NCBI GenBank assembly: GCA_022701365.1
Contig: JAKUHH010000150.1
Location: 496,001-560,000 of the forward strand
Length of the DNA: 64,000 bases
From: Mycocentrospora acerina
Lineage: Eukaryota; Ascomycota; Dothideomycetes; Pleosporales
Reading direction: 5' to 3'
The position numbers were made by a program, and so were the translations under genes. Of this stretch, positions 22,162 to 33,821 are shown in pieces. Positions within the stretch are counted from its first letter, which is position 1, and each line of letters starts with the position of its first letter. The notes under the pieces were generated by a model. It saw only the letters and a program-made list of their open reading frames with translations. It did no database searches and was not told where the DNA came from.

Positions 22162-23067
22162 TCGTTATATCCAAACGAAGTGCCAAAGGCCATGTATGTA
22201 GATGAAGAAATACCTAGCTAGCCTCTACCGAAGTATATGACAACAAACTCTGGCAACACAGTCACAATTAGCGAAAGAACGTGCTCAATAGATAGTTAGG
22301 TTACATTAATCAATTCAACGACAAGTCGAGAACTATCTCAACCATATATGCTGGATCAAACCTCGGCCCGGCGAGCACATCTACCTCAAGTTTCACTAGT
22401 CGGACGACCACGAGCATAACAAGCTCACCGTCTACTCCTAACGGATATTATACTACATATGGTCTTCACGGAGAGTAGAATCAACAAAACTAGCAGGACA
22501 GCTGATATACCAGCTAATAGCAGAGGTATCGACAAGCTAATGGAGGCTTTCACAACGGGATGTAGCAAGTTATTTGCCTTTGCTGCTTTGACGGTTCTTA
22601 TTATTATTTTGCGACTTGTTAACGTGAATGATTGAGAGCAAGTCGTTTAGTTTTCGTCTTAGACGTTACAGATAACAGGTGCGTTTGTGAAGTTTGATCA
22701 TATTAATTGTACTTGGCAAAGACAAACAGGAAAGATAGGGGCGATGAGTGCTGTAAGACTGTGTATTGAAGCAGATGATTATTCAATGCTTTCGAGCATG
22801 CAGCCTTTAGGCGTCTGACACACTGGTCGATTGACTTCGCATGGAAAAGGGACATTCTTAATAACATCGATGCATGCACATACTACACAGGTCGTTGTTT
22901 CCAAGAGTGCTTGTGCACGAAAACTCATGTGATGGTGGTAGTGAGAACATATGCATAATATAACGGAGCAAAGACGAAGTGATAGATCAAATACGATTTG
23001 TTATATAAGACATCTTGTTAAGACTTGCAGCAGCCTTTGATCATCACTCATGAGCACAATACCTACC
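22162..23067. other. AT-rich 3' intergenic region
   Basis: 906 bp between convergent AIM9 and MRS6 with no frame worth calling. It has T-runs and stop codons in all frames. Nothing else is seen. Confidence 0.5.
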
Positions 23068-24853
23068 TTATTCATCATCGTCATAAGTTTCCCTATCCTG
23101 GAAAACCAAGTACTCTACTCCAGCTTCTTCACCTACGATCTTCTGCCAAACCTCCTTAACCTGATCAAGTACGGAATCGTCAAAAGCAAGATCCATAGAT
23201 GGAGGTGAGAAGTGCACAATATGATCATTCGCATTCGGAAGTGAGCCTGACGCTGATGAAGGCTGTTGTTGATATCGGACAGACCAGAGCACAACTGGTG
23301 ATGGAGTGACCTCAACGCTAGACAGCAACGCTTCAATACTCTTCTCAAGAAGCTTGAAGCCTTCATCACCCTGCAATGAGGTGGACGCATACAGTACACC
23401 TGGCGGATCAGTCAGCAACTTGTCATCTATGAATGTATAATGACTAAAGAGCATTTATGAAGCCGTAATCAGTTTGTCAGAGGGTATTATCTTCAAGAAT
23501 TTTCAGACAATGTAGATAAGTATTCGTAAGGTTTGATCATCATAACAGCGAAACAGAAAGAGATGGGATAGAGCTTACTTTGACCTGCAGGGCATTCACC
23601 CGTGTCGGATGAATGCACAAAGACATGGACTGGCGGAAGCTCATCAGCTTGAGAGTCCAATGTCAGTGAACCAGACGGGAATACGACGACAGCACAAGCT
23701 GGGGCCGGCGCGTCATCCGCAATAGGCGGGAACAATGGCGTAAGTGGAGAGGAGGCGATGGTCATCGACCTGCACTGAGCGTCCTCGGACGCGGTTGAAG
23801 AGCTTCCTCCAACAACCCACTTCGCAGTGATAGTTTCACCGTCTTTCAGGTGAAGCTTGACACCGCTTTCTGATGTCTCAGCCATGCCATCAGCAGCAGA
23901 TGCAATGCCTTTTCCAAGAACATAGACACCACCACCAACGGCACAGGCACGACAGGCCACCTGACTGATCTCAGACAAGCCACCCCACTTAGGTATGACT
24001 GATCCAAAGCCAGCCCCGAAGACACCAATAGATCTAAGGTGTCTTGCGATTCGTGGCAGCGCATACTCGGTGGTCGTCTGGGTCGACGGCGATGGCGACA
24101 GCGTGAGTGCCAAGAATGGAGCCTGCAACGCTACCGGCACCTTGAAGTGTTCCGAAAGGAAAACAGGGAACGGCAGCTTGCGATGCTCTTCCCAGATCTC
24201 AGGCTGGTCCTCATATTCACCGACGAAGCGTAAAAACTTCATCAGCGCGCGCTTCGCTTTGAAGTCAAGCTGCTCGTCCTGGAAGACATCCTCGCGTCCA
24301 TTGGGAACCCTGAGAAGTGTCCCACGTGACAGACTATCGCCAGGTGCCGAGGAGCTTTCGCCCACAGTAGCAGCAGCAGCAGCAGCAGAGTACACCCACC
24401 AGCTGCCAACAGCAACAAACTCGAGCTGGCGATAAATCCGCGACGAGACCAGGTGCTGAAGTAGCGAGGAGCGAGCATACACAAGCTGTGGACTAAGCGC
24501 CAAGTTGTAAGCCCTTGAGAAAGCCAGTGGGGTCGCCCCAGATGCAGCGGCCCCAGGCTTGGTGATGGTGACGCTAGAGAAGGCGCTGTCCGATGCACCA
24601 TTCACCCGCGTCTCCCAGTCACGAGCTTCCTGCAGGCTGAATGCAGCTTCGGCACCGCCATAGTAGTAGTTCTCGTCGAGATGGAGGATCTTCTTCTCCG
24701 AGCGAGACAAGGCTCTTCAGATGCTGCGTCAGTCAGATCACGTCGGGCCATAGAGGGGAGCACGGTAACTTACAAGGCAAGCAGGGACTGCTGCAGGCCA
24801 GTACCGACAATGACAACGTCCCAGTCGGTATTGTCGAGTGTTTCAATGTCCAT
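23068..24853 (-). CDS. MRS6: Rab escort protein (Rab geranylgeranyltransferase component A)
   Basis: Presents newly made Rab GTPases to the geranylgeranyltransferase and delivers them to membranes. Minus-strand exons are 24774-24853, 23579-24714 and 23068-23399, giving 515 aa. Exon 1 gives WDVVIVGTGLQQSLLA, the dinucleotide-binding-like start shared by REP and GDI; exon 2 continues LSRSEKKILHLDENYYYGG. Later motifs include FLRFVGEYEDQPEIW and AVGGGVYVLGKGI. Intron 2 (179 bp) is placed so that CPAGQ joins SVLYASTSL; reading through would end the protein early and read intron sequence. A polyalanine tract is encoded by a CAG/CTG repeat. The acidic tail (ETYDDDE) ends the protein. It is divergent from the orphan at 25648. 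It is somewhat shorter than yeast Mrs6, as I would expect for filamentous fungi. Confidence 0.92.
24366..24390. repeat. (CAG)n coding repeat in MRS6
   Basis: Seven to eight CAG units on the plus strand encode alanines on the minus strand within MRS6. Confidence 0.8.
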
Positions 24854-25647
24854 TGTGATTGTTGTGAGGTTGGTTAGCAAAATTGTCGTCGGTCGGAAGA
24901 ACTTGACAGCCTAGCTTGAGCTTTGACGCAAATATGACTAAGCGACGCGAGAGCCAACAAAACCTGCCAGCCGCGACCGAGCTTTTCCTCCAACATCGCG
25001 CACGCTGAGGGCATGGCTTCATCAATGTCATGTCCGCAAGGCACCAGGTCTTCATTGATTTGTGAATGTGCGCGTGAGAAGAACCTTCGTCCGGTATCTA
25101 CTGCTTCGGATTTTACCTGAATTAGCGGCTCGAATGTGGCGATACATACAAACTGTGCTTCGGCTTCTGGCAGCCATTCTCTCTGTGTGGTGGTTGTAAC
25201 GGCTTCAAACTATGTTGTCTTTCACGTCCTTCCAACAGAGCTGTTTTTGGCTCGCAGAAGTCTACTGCTGTAAAAAAAGAGAGACTTCGAAAGTCTTTCT
25301 CGCAAGCTTTGTGACCAGCCAAATCTATGGTTAATACCAACAGAAAGGATGTTTACTTGGCATGAATTCACCCTGCGTATGAAGACACTGATTGCGGGAT
25401 TGATTCGTTTAAAGTAACGCTACTGTTTCCAAACAGCTGTTGAATTCAACGCAGGACCACATCAGGATCTATTTGAACACTCTTTTACGACACCGCTACT
25501 GGTTTGGAAAGAATTTATGAATAGAGTTTTCACTTCTGGAACATGCTTGTCGTTTGTAGTTCGTGGCTCAATAAATGTTGTATTTAAATCTACGATTATC
25601 TTGGAGCTAAAGCTCATAAATTGTCTCCTCCAAGCGCACCCATTAGG
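24854..25647. promoter_or_regulatory. Divergent upstream region MRS6 / orphan 25648
   Basis: 794 bp with no supported gene. The minus-strand frame at 25122-25340 lacks any domain. It presumably holds the promoters of both flanking genes. Confidence 0.35.
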
Positions 25648-26823
25648 ATGCCAACAGAAGAGGATTGTCTCAGAACGTTCTCAATTGACTCCAAATATCA
25701 CAGGTTGGCTTGGTCAGAAGCAAGACGAAATGCAAGAGTACATGATGACCGTCGTGTACAGGAATTGGTCAAGAAAGAACACATGAAGCATAATCGGACG
25801 ATGCATTTGCAGCATAAAAATGGATTACCCGGTCTAGTAAGCTCTCAGTGCGCAGAACTAGTGCCTGAGTTTTCTACTGTACCTCAAAACGATCAGTTTA
25901 GTCGTATGGCCTACTCGAGACCTGGTAGAAACGCGAATGCACCTTCACAAGCAGATCAGAATACCCCAATCTCTATCACGTTGTTGGAAAGACCTCAGAC
26001 CATACCATCAAAGCACTCACAAATAAACCAACCCGCGCCATACTGTCAGGAGCATGACTTGGAGGGAGTCCCGATGCCACCAGTACCTACCAAAATGACG
26101 CATCGGTCTGATCCTGCCACTGGAGGAGATGCGCAGAAAATGAGTCCTAATAACAGTTTAATTCACCATCATGAATCAAACTTGCATTCGTTGCCTTTTA
26201 AACACCACAGAGTAATAGGATTATCGCGTGTACTGTATGCTACACAGCCCCGACGGCCTCCTCCATCAATCATACAAAGTGATATGTATTCTACACCATC
26301 TCAACGAACCAACAATGTACAGCCCTACCGGCATCAAACTACAGTGCATCCAAAGGTGTTGACGCCAGGATCGAAGGAATCATCACTCGTATTGGCTCAG
26401 GAACCTGAAATGAAGTCTGAGCTACAGTTCCCACAAAGTTCTATACAAGACCTACATCCCATCAGCTATTCACTAAATGATATCTGTCGATGTACACCTG
26501 ATGCCCTCTACCCAAATACCGGTTTGCCAACACTATGCTTGAAAGAAAATCAGAAGCCAAAATTTGATGAACATTCCAAACTTAATGGAAGGGATTTGCA
26601 AAAGTCAGTAGGAGGCCACAAGGAACCATGCCTGTTCAGTACTTCGCCCTCTTTGACTCCACTTCAGCCATTTACCTCATTTAGAAAGTCTGTGGCCTCG
26701 AACTTATGTTGTAATACAACAATATCACAGCAACTCGAGATGCCAGTCTCCTACCCCCAAACCTCTCCCATCCTTACAGAGAAGATTTCACTCACCATCA
26801 TACTGCCGAATCTCACTGTTTGA
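25648..26823 (+). CDS. Orphan, low-complexity disordered protein
   Basis: Single open frame of 391 aa from the ATG at 25648 (the frame is open from 25621). The N-terminal 50 residues are charged and helical (DCLRTFSIDSKYHRLAWSEA, RRVQELVKKEHMKHNR). The rest is Pro/Ser/Gln/His-rich with no domain, signal peptide or membrane segment. GC content is lower than in flanking housekeeping genes. The charged N-terminus ending in KKEHMKHNR recalls short helical interaction segments, but I do not recognise a family. An intact 1.2 kb frame in AT-moderate DNA is unlikely by chance, so it is probably a real, fast-evolving gene. Confidence 0.55.
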   Translation: MPTEEDCLRTFSIDSKYHRLAWSEARRNARVHDDRRVQELVKKEHMKHNRTMHLQHKNGLPGLVSSQCAELVPEFSTVPQNDQFSRMAYSRPGRNANAPSQADQNTPISITLLERPQTIPSKHSQINQPAPYCQEHDLEGVPMPPVPTKMTHRSDPATGGDAQKMSPNNSLIHHHESNLHSLPFKHHRVIGLSRVLYATQPRRPPPSIIQSDMYSTPSQRTNNVQPYRHQTTVHPKVLTPGSKESSLVLAQEPEMKSELQFPQSSIQDLHPISYSLNDICRCTPDALYPNTGLPTLCLKENQKPKFDEHSKLNGRDLQKSVGGHKEPCLFSTSPSLTPLQPFTSFRKSVASNLCCNTTISQQLEMPVSYPQTSPILTEKISLTIILPNLTV

Positions 26824-27886
26824 GTCTAAATCTGCCCCAACAACAGCCTTTTAACAGAGTGGCATTGATAACGTCAGACCAATCCGCTGAACGTGTACCA
26901 ACGCCCAATGTCTACATTGAAGGATGACCTTGGAGCATCAAATCGAAAGGATGAAGAAGATGACAACATTGAGTAACGGGCATAAAGATTGTGTCACGAG
27001 GAAGAACTTAGTGTCTTGGAAAGAGTAAAATTCGGGTGGGTAGAAGGGGTCAGATTTCAAGGACAGTATCCTCAAAAGCTATTATCACAAGCCTAACCGT
27101 CCCTGCTGATTTGGGGATCTATTTTTTCAACAGTTTAGTGGTATATTTCAGAGCTCGCTATTCACTGCACGTAAGCGCCTAGTAAGTGATGTGTTTTTAC
27201 TCCGCATTTCAATCTCATGAATAGAAATATCGTAGGTACACATGTATTTTTACGTATGCGCATGTTTCTCATCCTCTATTATACTTGAATTCTAACCTTA
27301 TCATCACATACTTACCAAAACAACAAATACAACGCTCTACTTGTGTGTTTCAAATACGACGGTAGAAGTAAAGTGATTTCACTCCTCATGCTCTTATTCA
27401 CCAGTGATTCGATTGACGACATACTGGGCCGCCTTCAGAATGGTCAGGCCTAAATCCCCGATTGAAGATAGTCTGCGAGATGTGTGTTGGAAACTACGAC
27501 TACAACAAACTTTGTAAGAATGGCTACTGACGAGTTATACAGGGGACCTAAATAACGCCGATCTGAATACTTCTGAGAGATGAGAACGTAGGTGTAAGAA
27601 CTATACTAAAGAGGGGAGTTATATTGAGAGGGTTGTGAGTTTAGACTGTTGGTAGTTGTTTCAACGGAGTGTATAGAAATAGAAATCGTCTTTACACATA
27701 TTGAATTATAGTCCTCCTAACTCTATTGATTTGTAGCAAAATGTGTTTATTCCTGCGTCAATCAAGTGACATTATGGAACAAGCAAAGATTCATAATATG
27801 ATATAAGCTACTTAGATATTTCGCTATATTTCGTGTGGTGAAGATGAAACTGATGCAGAGAGGCCACTTCGTACGTACTCTTCAAC
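26824..27886. other. AT-rich intergenic region
   Basis: About 1.06 kb between the orphan (+) and APP1 (-), with stops in all frames. No repeat or RNA gene is recognised. Confidence 0.5.
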
Positions 27887-30800
27887 TTATGAGCCGGACA
27901 GTCCGTCATCTCTCCCGTTACTATTCCCACCCCTATTTCCACCTGCGTTTTGACTCCTCGACTCCTTGCTGCTACCATATCCGTTTGTACTACCCAACTT
28001 CTCACCATTTCCTTGGGTCTTCCTCTCATAATTCCGGATGATCTGCTGCGTTTCGGCGATAGCATCACTCCCCACCCTCCAAGATCTGAGTACAACTCCT
28101 TTGTCTGCCATGATCTCTTCTGCTCGCGCCCATCTCTGCCGCCACATCTGCTCCCGCTTATTGACGTACTGTCCTTCTGTTCCATTCATACCCAACGTCG
28201 AGCTTGTGTTCGTGCGAGTGAGTTTCTGTTGTGCAGCCGAGGTGGAGAAGGGCTGTTGTGTTTGCGAAGAAGTAAGGTGAGGGCGCGAAGGAAGTGAGGG
28301 GTGAGGTACAGAGGGAGCATTTTGCCATGCGGAAGAAGCTTTATTACCAACGTATCCTGCGGCTGCGGCGACACCGCGTCGAGGTGGGGGTGGCGGAGGA
28401 GGAGCTTTCTTGGAAATTCCAGTGTTCGTCTCAGTGTTCTCCATCGATGGCTCGTTTGAAGAATGGTCTTGAGAGCTCATGGAAGGGAGATTGCTATACA
28501 CTGACCAGAGTTTTTCTCTTGCCATACCTGCGTAGCTTTGTTGAGAGTCTGTTTCGAACTGTGACTGTGTGTTAAAGCTTGGTTTCGGTGCCACAGGTGG
28601 CCTTGACGTGTTGGTCGAAGTAGTGGTCTGTTGTGAGAGGGGGCTCGGCTGCTTGATTGTCGTAGAAGGCCGTCGAGGTTTAGGCGGCAGAGGTGCCCTT
28701 GAGGAGGTAGTTGTAGATGCCGAATCGCCAGATTCACTTCGCAAAGCAGCAGGTTTGTTAGGTCGTGGAGGTGCGGGCTTTGTACTGGCAGTAGAACCCT
28801 GGCGCTTCTCAGTCTCAGCTTTTGTGTCTGTGTTTGCGCGACGAAATACAGGCGGCCGTTCGGGTTCCTCGTCTGAAGATAGGTCTATTAGATTCGGTGC
28901 CGAGTCTTGTGTAGTACGCTGAGATGAGACTTGAGCCGACGGTTTTCGGGCTGGCAAAGCTGGCCTGAGATTGGGATGGTTACTGTCAATCTGTGGAAAC
29001 ATCGACTTAGAGCGTCTCAAGTTGTCAACCTCCAATTCTTGCAAAGACGCAGTGATCGCAGCCTTAAATTCTGGATCATCGTCATCATGAGAGGCCTGGG
29101 CTACATTCGCCGCAGATGATCCGCCACCTTGTGGAGATGAAGGAGATGACCGGTTTGTAGAACTTGGCCCAACGGATGGGTCGAAGAACCCGCCGCTTTC
29201 TGGCGTTGTGACATCACGTATAAATACTGCAACCACTCGTCCTGGATTTTCAAGAACGAAGTCTGTATAAACTTCCAGGTCGGCTTCGCCGCTGTCTCCG
29301 ATCAGAATGAAACTCCTTTCTGGGAAATCTCTTGCGATCTTGTCTAGTGTGACCTTCTTCCTTTCGGCAACGGGCTCGAAGATGCCCTGCATCATCCCGC
29401 TGTATTGCTTGAGATGGAATGAGCCTGATGGTAAGCCAGCCAGCGCAAAATACTTTGATATAACAGGGAATAGTTGCCAGGGTGAGTTGGAAACATAGTG
29501 GAACTTTACACCCATCTTTGACATGTCGTTATACCATTCTCTTACACCATCTATTGTGAGATCGCCAAGTTCACGGATGAATGCATTGCGGAAAATCTCT
29601 CGAGCACCGCTGCTGATGGCAGAGTGCTTGATTGTGTCATCAATGTCACTGATAACACTGATTCCCTGCGACTCAGTGACGATGACTTCTTCGGTTGCTG
29701 AGAGCTGCTCGGAAGCTAGGATACGCACGTGCGTGGGAACGAAATCCAGAGCAGCCGAGATGCTGAAATGACCTGAAGCGTTTGTGTAGACAGTCCTCTG
29801 CTTTGAGATCTTCTCGTTGTAAAAGAAGACGCTGATGGGTGCGTTGGCCATGGGGACGGCTAGGAAGTGACGTAACCTGGCCATCAAGCGTGCATTGGCT
29901 TCTGCAAGTTCGGATGGGTTCATGTCGTCTGGGTGATTCCAGGATGCTCTCTTTTTAAGAGGAGCTATGTTGGCTTCGTCCCTGAGCGAGCTATTGGAAG
30001 GCACGTGTGAAAGAGTCCCCGCAGTGCGCACACTGTTCCTACTCTCTGCTCGGTACAGTGACATATCATCTCTATCGCCTCGGCCAGGCTTTTCGCTATA
30101 GGCACCTCGTGCGGCCAAATCTGCCTCTCTCTGACCCTTGCGCAGAATCTCCTCTGCTTCCCTGGCCTGAATCTCGGCATCGCGTTGAGTCTGGCGCATA
30201 TCGTGGCGTTCGCGAAACCCAGCATGCCCTGGACTTGGGTCGCGGCTGCTCTCGGCTGAGTTTGAGGCAGCCGTGCCAGCTGGGGGCGCCGATATGCCTA
30301 CCAGCTGGCGAGCAAGGCCAATGAAAAGGCGCTGTTTCCTAGACATCTGGCCTTTGTGCGGCGAGTATATCCAACCCCGCACGTCGACATCAACGATAGC
30401 CTTGTCATCTTCGTAGTTGTCCCACTGCTGCTTCCAAAACTCAGCATCGCCAGCGCCAGCCGTGTCACGCACATCGCGGCCCTCGCCATCGACCTCCTGA
30501 ATAGTGCCCGGTTGTGCTTCTGGCTTCTTCTTAATGTGTCTGCGGGCGTAGCTAGGGAACAGTATCATGTCCTCTTGCCCGCTCCGCACGATAGCCGCAT
30601 CGGAGAAGTTCTCAACAGATTCGTCTTCGTTTTCGTATGTGGGCTCTCTGCTGCTGAAGTTGGGCGCATACTGCTGCGTGTACGATTGCCGCAGCTCGTT
30701 GGCAGCCTTGAGATAGCCCGCGAGCTTTCTCCGCCTCGACCCGCCCTCGCGCTCCCCATAGCCATCCTGGGAGCTCATCATGCGCTTGGCCGACTCGGTA

Positions 30801-31114
30801 CTGCTTCCAGACTCTTTCGCTAGATTGTTGCGCCGACGCCGCGCCTCATTTTCGAGATGGCTGCTGCCTAGAAGTCGTCGCGATTGGCCGCGCAGTCGCT
30901 GGATAATGCTCGGCTGGGCCTTGAGCCGGATAGCCTGGCGGTGGAGGATGTACTTGTAGATGCGGGACTGGGCCCGGTGCTTGAGCGACGGGACGGTCTT
31001 GTGGCGGAAGTCAGACAGGCGGGCGCGGGCGCGTGCTCGTGTCTGCGGGAATAGGAAGCGGAGGAGGGACTCGGGGCCGTGGGCGGACTTGCGGCGGAAG
31101 GGCAACTTGGGCAT
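27887..31114 (-). CDS. APP1: App1-type phosphatidate phosphatase
   Basis: Mg2+-dependent phosphatidate phosphatase of the yeast App1 family, which acts at cortical actin patches/endocytic sites. Single exon, 1075 aa. The start at 31114 (MPKLPFRRKS) is chosen over an ATG 41 codons upstream because the family begins near this basic segment. The catalytic domain has ISVISDIDDTIKHSAI; the HAD-type motif D-x-D-x-T is at residues 490-494, followed by KFHYVSNSPWQLFPVI, FILIGDSGEADLEVY and VVAVFIRDVT. Upstream is an Ig-like FYNEKISKQRTVYTNASGHF region. The C-terminal third is disordered with proline-rich blocks (APPPPPPPRRG, RPPVAPKPSF), likely SH3 ligands as in yeast App1, which binds actin-patch proteins. 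It is tandem with the SDR gene. Confidence 0.93.
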   Translation of the reverse strand: MPKLPFRRKSAHGPESLLRFLFPQTRARARARLSDFRHKTVPSLKHRAQSRIYKYILHRQAIRLKAQPSIIQRLRGQSRRLLGSSHLENEARRRRNNLAKESGSSTESAKRMMSSQDGYGEREGGSRRRKLAGYLKAANELRQSYTQQYAPNFSSREPTYENEDESVENFSDAAIVRSGQEDMILFPSYARRHIKKKPEAQPGTIQEVDGEGRDVRDTAGAGDAEFWKQQWDNYEDDKAIVDVDVRGWIYSPHKGQMSRKQRLFIGLARQLVGISAPPAGTAASNSAESSRDPSPGHAGFRERHDMRQTQRDAEIQAREAEEILRKGQREADLAARGAYSEKPGRGDRDDMSLYRAESRNSVRTAGTLSHVPSNSSLRDEANIAPLKKRASWNHPDDMNPSELAEANARLMARLRHFLAVPMANAPISVFFYNEKISKQRTVYTNASGHFSISAALDFVPTHVRILASEQLSATEEVIVTESQGISVISDIDDTIKHSAISSGAREIFRNAFIRELGDLTIDGVREWYNDMSKMGVKFHYVSNSPWQLFPVISKYFALAGLPSGSFHLKQYSGMMQGIFEPVAERKKVTLDKIARDFPERSFILIGDSGEADLEVYTDFVLENPGRVVAVFIRDVTTPESGGFFDPSVGPSSTNRSSPSSPQGGGSSAANVAQASHDDDDPEFKAAITASLQELEVDNLRRSKSMFPQIDSNHPNLRPALPARKPSAQVSSQRTTQDSAPNLIDLSSDEEPERPPVFRRANTDTKAETEKRQGSTASTKPAPPRPNKPAALRSESGDSASTTTSSRAPLPPKPRRPSTTIKQPSPLSQQTTTSTNTSRPPVAPKPSFNTQSQFETDSQQSYAGMAREKLWSVYSNLPSMSSQDHSSNEPSMENTETNTGISKKAPPPPPPPRRGVAAAAGYVGNKASSAWQNAPSVPHPSLPSRPHLTSSQTQQPFSTSAAQQKLTRTNTSSTLGMNGTEGQYVNKREQMWRQRWARAEEIMADKGVVLRSWRVGSDAIAETQQIIRNYERKTQGNGEKLGSTNGYGSSKESRSQNAGGNRGGNSNGRDDGLSGS

Positions 31115-31404
31115 CCAGGCAACTGGACAGCTGCCAGCCGGTAAGTGCGGGTGACGTGGCGTGTGGTTGTTAGACGTCGAGTGGGCGCAAGGCTTCTGAC
31201 ATTTTGGCTGAGTCTGAAGCCTGCATCTGGCCCTCACACGTCATTAATCGATCAGCGTCAGCATCGTGCAGGGTCCATGTGGCCTGTGCCAGTCTGGGGT
31301 CAGGCACGCATCAACCGTTCCTGTATCAGGCAGGCGGTAAACACAACGTCTTTTTCCGTTTCTTAGTCCAGTTGTCGATCTACGAGTAGTCTCTATTCAT
31401 CTTC

Positions 31405-32391
31405 CTAAACCATCCTGCTCTGGATATCCGGCACGACTTTCTGCAGCGCATCGACCACCTCGCCCCAGACTCTCATCCCAAGCTCCTTCATGTCTGGCCC
31501 TGCAAGACTTGGTGCAACGGGCTGGATTCGATTATGCTGCCAAAATCTTCCATGTACACTCTCACCCTGTGTAGTCCCGCTCAAGACCATGTTTGCCCCC
31601 TGTGCTGGAGTCCGGATGAACAAGAAGATGAACAAAGAAAACAGGATATGGGCGCCTGGAAAGAAGCGATCGCGCCCAAGATCTGTATTAACCATTCCAG
31701 GACAAATAGACGTGATGATGACATCCCCAGAAGATACTTGTTCCGCGAGCTTATTTGCAGCGTACATGAGAAAAACTTTGCTGAACTTGTACTGGCTGCT
31801 CTCCCTGAAGTTTTCGCGTTTGTTGTAGTGTTCGAGTACGCTTGGCTCCTGACGTACATCTACGGGAACAATGGCGCTTTGGTGGAGTCCAGAGTTCACA
31901 AACTCAAGCACCGGAATCTTGCCAGTTGACTGCTTAGATCTCTTCATCTTTGGCAGAAGCAAAAGTGCGAGAAGGGTTGTTGATAGTGTGTTGACTTGAA
32001 GATCCTCCTCCCAGCCGTGATCTGACTGCTCATAACCAGCCCGTCGTGTTCCAGCGTTAAGAACGGCGATATCGAGATGATCGAGCTCGTTTGCCCGCTC
32101 AGCAAAGGCAACCACACTGTCAAAAGACATCATGTCGAGTTCCCATACTTCGAGCTGGTCCTTCCTGCCTAACCGCTTTTCCAAAGCATCTTTAGTCAAT
32201 TCGCCCTTCTTCAAATCCCTTGCCGCGATGATGACTTTTGTCGCACCCAATTCTGCAAACTTAAAGGCGGCCTCTTTGCCAATGCCCGAGGTGGCACCTG
32301 TGACAATGATGTACCTACCCGAGTAGTCTTCATTGACAGGTTGTGGGGGGTTGATCCATTTGTTCTTGAATATGCGGATGAACACAGCCAT
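31405..32391 (-). CDS. Short-chain dehydrogenase/reductase, retinol-dehydrogenase-like
   Basis: NAD(P)-dependent oxidoreductase of the classical SDR superfamily; substrate unknown. Single exon, 328 aa. Rossmann motif TGATSGIG (residues 31-38), NAG (112-114), a probable catalytic Ser at 167 (FVNSG) and YKFSK (Y201, K205) are all present. A hydrophobic segment (ILFSLFIFLFI, about residues 250-260) could insert in a membrane, as in retinol-dehydrogenase-like SDRs. The start at 32391 (MAVFIRIF) is preferred; the frame is open to an ATG at 32499, but that adds 36 residues without family character. It is divergent from LSM1 with 554 bp between starts and in tandem with APP1. No other biosynthetic genes are adjacent, so a role in secondary metabolism is not suggested. 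Confidence 0.88.
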   Translation of the reverse strand: MAVFIRIFKNKWINPPQPVNEDYSGRYIIVTGATSGIGKEAAFKFAELGATKVIIAARDLKKGELTKDALEKRLGRKDQLEVWELDMMSFDSVVAFAERANELDHLDIAVLNAGTRRAGYEQSDHGWEEDLQVNTLSTTLLALLLLPKMKRSKQSTGKIPVLEFVNSGLHQSAIVPVDVRQEPSVLEHYNKRENFRESSQYKFSKVFLMYAANKLAEQVSSGDVIITSICPGMVNTDLGRDRFFPGAHILFSLFIFLFIRTPAQGANMVLSGTTQGESVHGRFWQHNRIQPVAPSLAGPDMKELGMRVWGEVVDALQKVVPDIQSRMV

Positions 32392-32945
32392 GTTTAGATT
32401 GAGTTTATGTTGTAGTAGGTTCTGGCGAGAGTGGAAAATCGTGAAATAGACTAAAGCAATACCCCTTTTCAATCTGGGAAGGCAGGTAGAAACTGGCAAG
32501 AAAGAATCCGAAGTCTATAATCGAGGGAAACAGTAAAGACATTAACGCAAGTGAAAGGGACAGAGGACAGGCCAATGGACGGCGGGCAGCTGCAGTTCTG
32601 ATTCGTCATCAACACTCTTCATCTTCTACACCATCATCTGTAGCTGATTTATTACGGTCTTTCATCGTGTCCTTAACAAATATTGTTAGTCTTTTGGAGT
32701 AAACTACCAACAGGTGCTGTGCAAGTGGAGGGAAAGTCCATGGTACGTTTCTACTGTCGATGACTAAGCTTTTAGAACCGTATTGTATGACGACTGTCGA
32801 CGAATGTCTAGCACCGACCTCGAACAAGTAAAAGCAGACAAACGCGTCGACGCCTCGCCATGCTGATGATACCGCTCTCCGTCTCCAAACTCCGCCAATA
32901 ATCCCCCCGAAATCTGTCCTACACCCCGCTGGCCCCAACAAAGTC

Positions 32946-33821
32946 ATGTCCTTCAACCACAACCAACCCCACGGCGGCCCCGCAGGAGCACCCCCGAATA
33001 TGGCACAGAACTTCAACGCCATGCTCCAGCGCTCCATGCAAGATCCAGGGCAGCTACAACCCCCTTCAGAAATCCCTGGGCGGCCTTCTTCAGCCATTGG
33101 TATGCATAGAGCCTTCGGGTGCATATTCACAGCGAAGTGCTAACGCGCCTGCGCAGGCTATGACGGAGTATACAGCGCCACACCACCACCACCGTCGGGC
33201 CCAAATGTCCTCGGCGGAGCAAGAGCACCGCAATCTCAACAAATCCTTCCTTTCGACCTCCCTCCACAAGCTTTCCTAACCTCGGCGATGCTCCTGGATA
33301 TGGTCGACAGTACGCGCACTCCTCGCATAGACACTAGAGATGGCACACAGGATTGACACCACAACAGAAAAGGTTGACGTCCTGCTCCGTGACGAGAAGG
33401 AGTACATCGGTATCCTTCGTTCATACGACCAGTTCGGTACGCTTCCCCATATCTCACTCACACAAGCAAAAGTACTATAACTAATAACCCCTTAGCCAAC
33501 CTTGTTCTCACAGAATGCTACGAGCGAATAGCAGCTCGTAACCCTGAAGCAACGTCATCCTCTGACTCTACTGTCCCCCGCTGGTTGATTCACGACGTCA
33601 AGCTCCCTGGCATTATGACAATACGCGGCGAAAACGTAACCATCTGCGCGACTGTTGACCTCGATCGAGAAGATAGCCCCAGAGGCGCCAAATTCGCATC
33701 CCAGGAAGATGTCAGGGCACTGGCTGCATCACAGAAAGCAGAGAAGAAGGAAGCAGATTCACGGAAAGCGAAGGCTTTGAGGCAGGCGGGCATCGAGCCT
33801 GGGTTTGGCATGCAGGGATAA
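32946..33821 (+). CDS. LSM1: U6 snRNA-associated Sm-like protein LSm1
   Basis: Subunit specific to the cytoplasmic Lsm1-7 ring that binds oligoadenylated mRNA 3' ends and promotes decapping and 5'-3' decay in P-bodies. Four exons: 32946-33099, 33157-33309, 33368-33436 and 33496-33821, giving 233 aa; introns are 57-59 bp. The Sm1 motif is rebuilt across introns 2 and 3: MLLDMVDKKVDVLLRDEKEYIG, ILRSYDQF and ANLVLTECYERI. The Sm2 motif is PGIMTIRGENVTICATVDL. The N-terminal 70-80 residues are Gln/Pro/Ser-rich and disordered, and the C-terminus is a charged helix ending GFGMQG. Exons 2 and 3 are too small for ORF calling. Confidence 0.94.
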
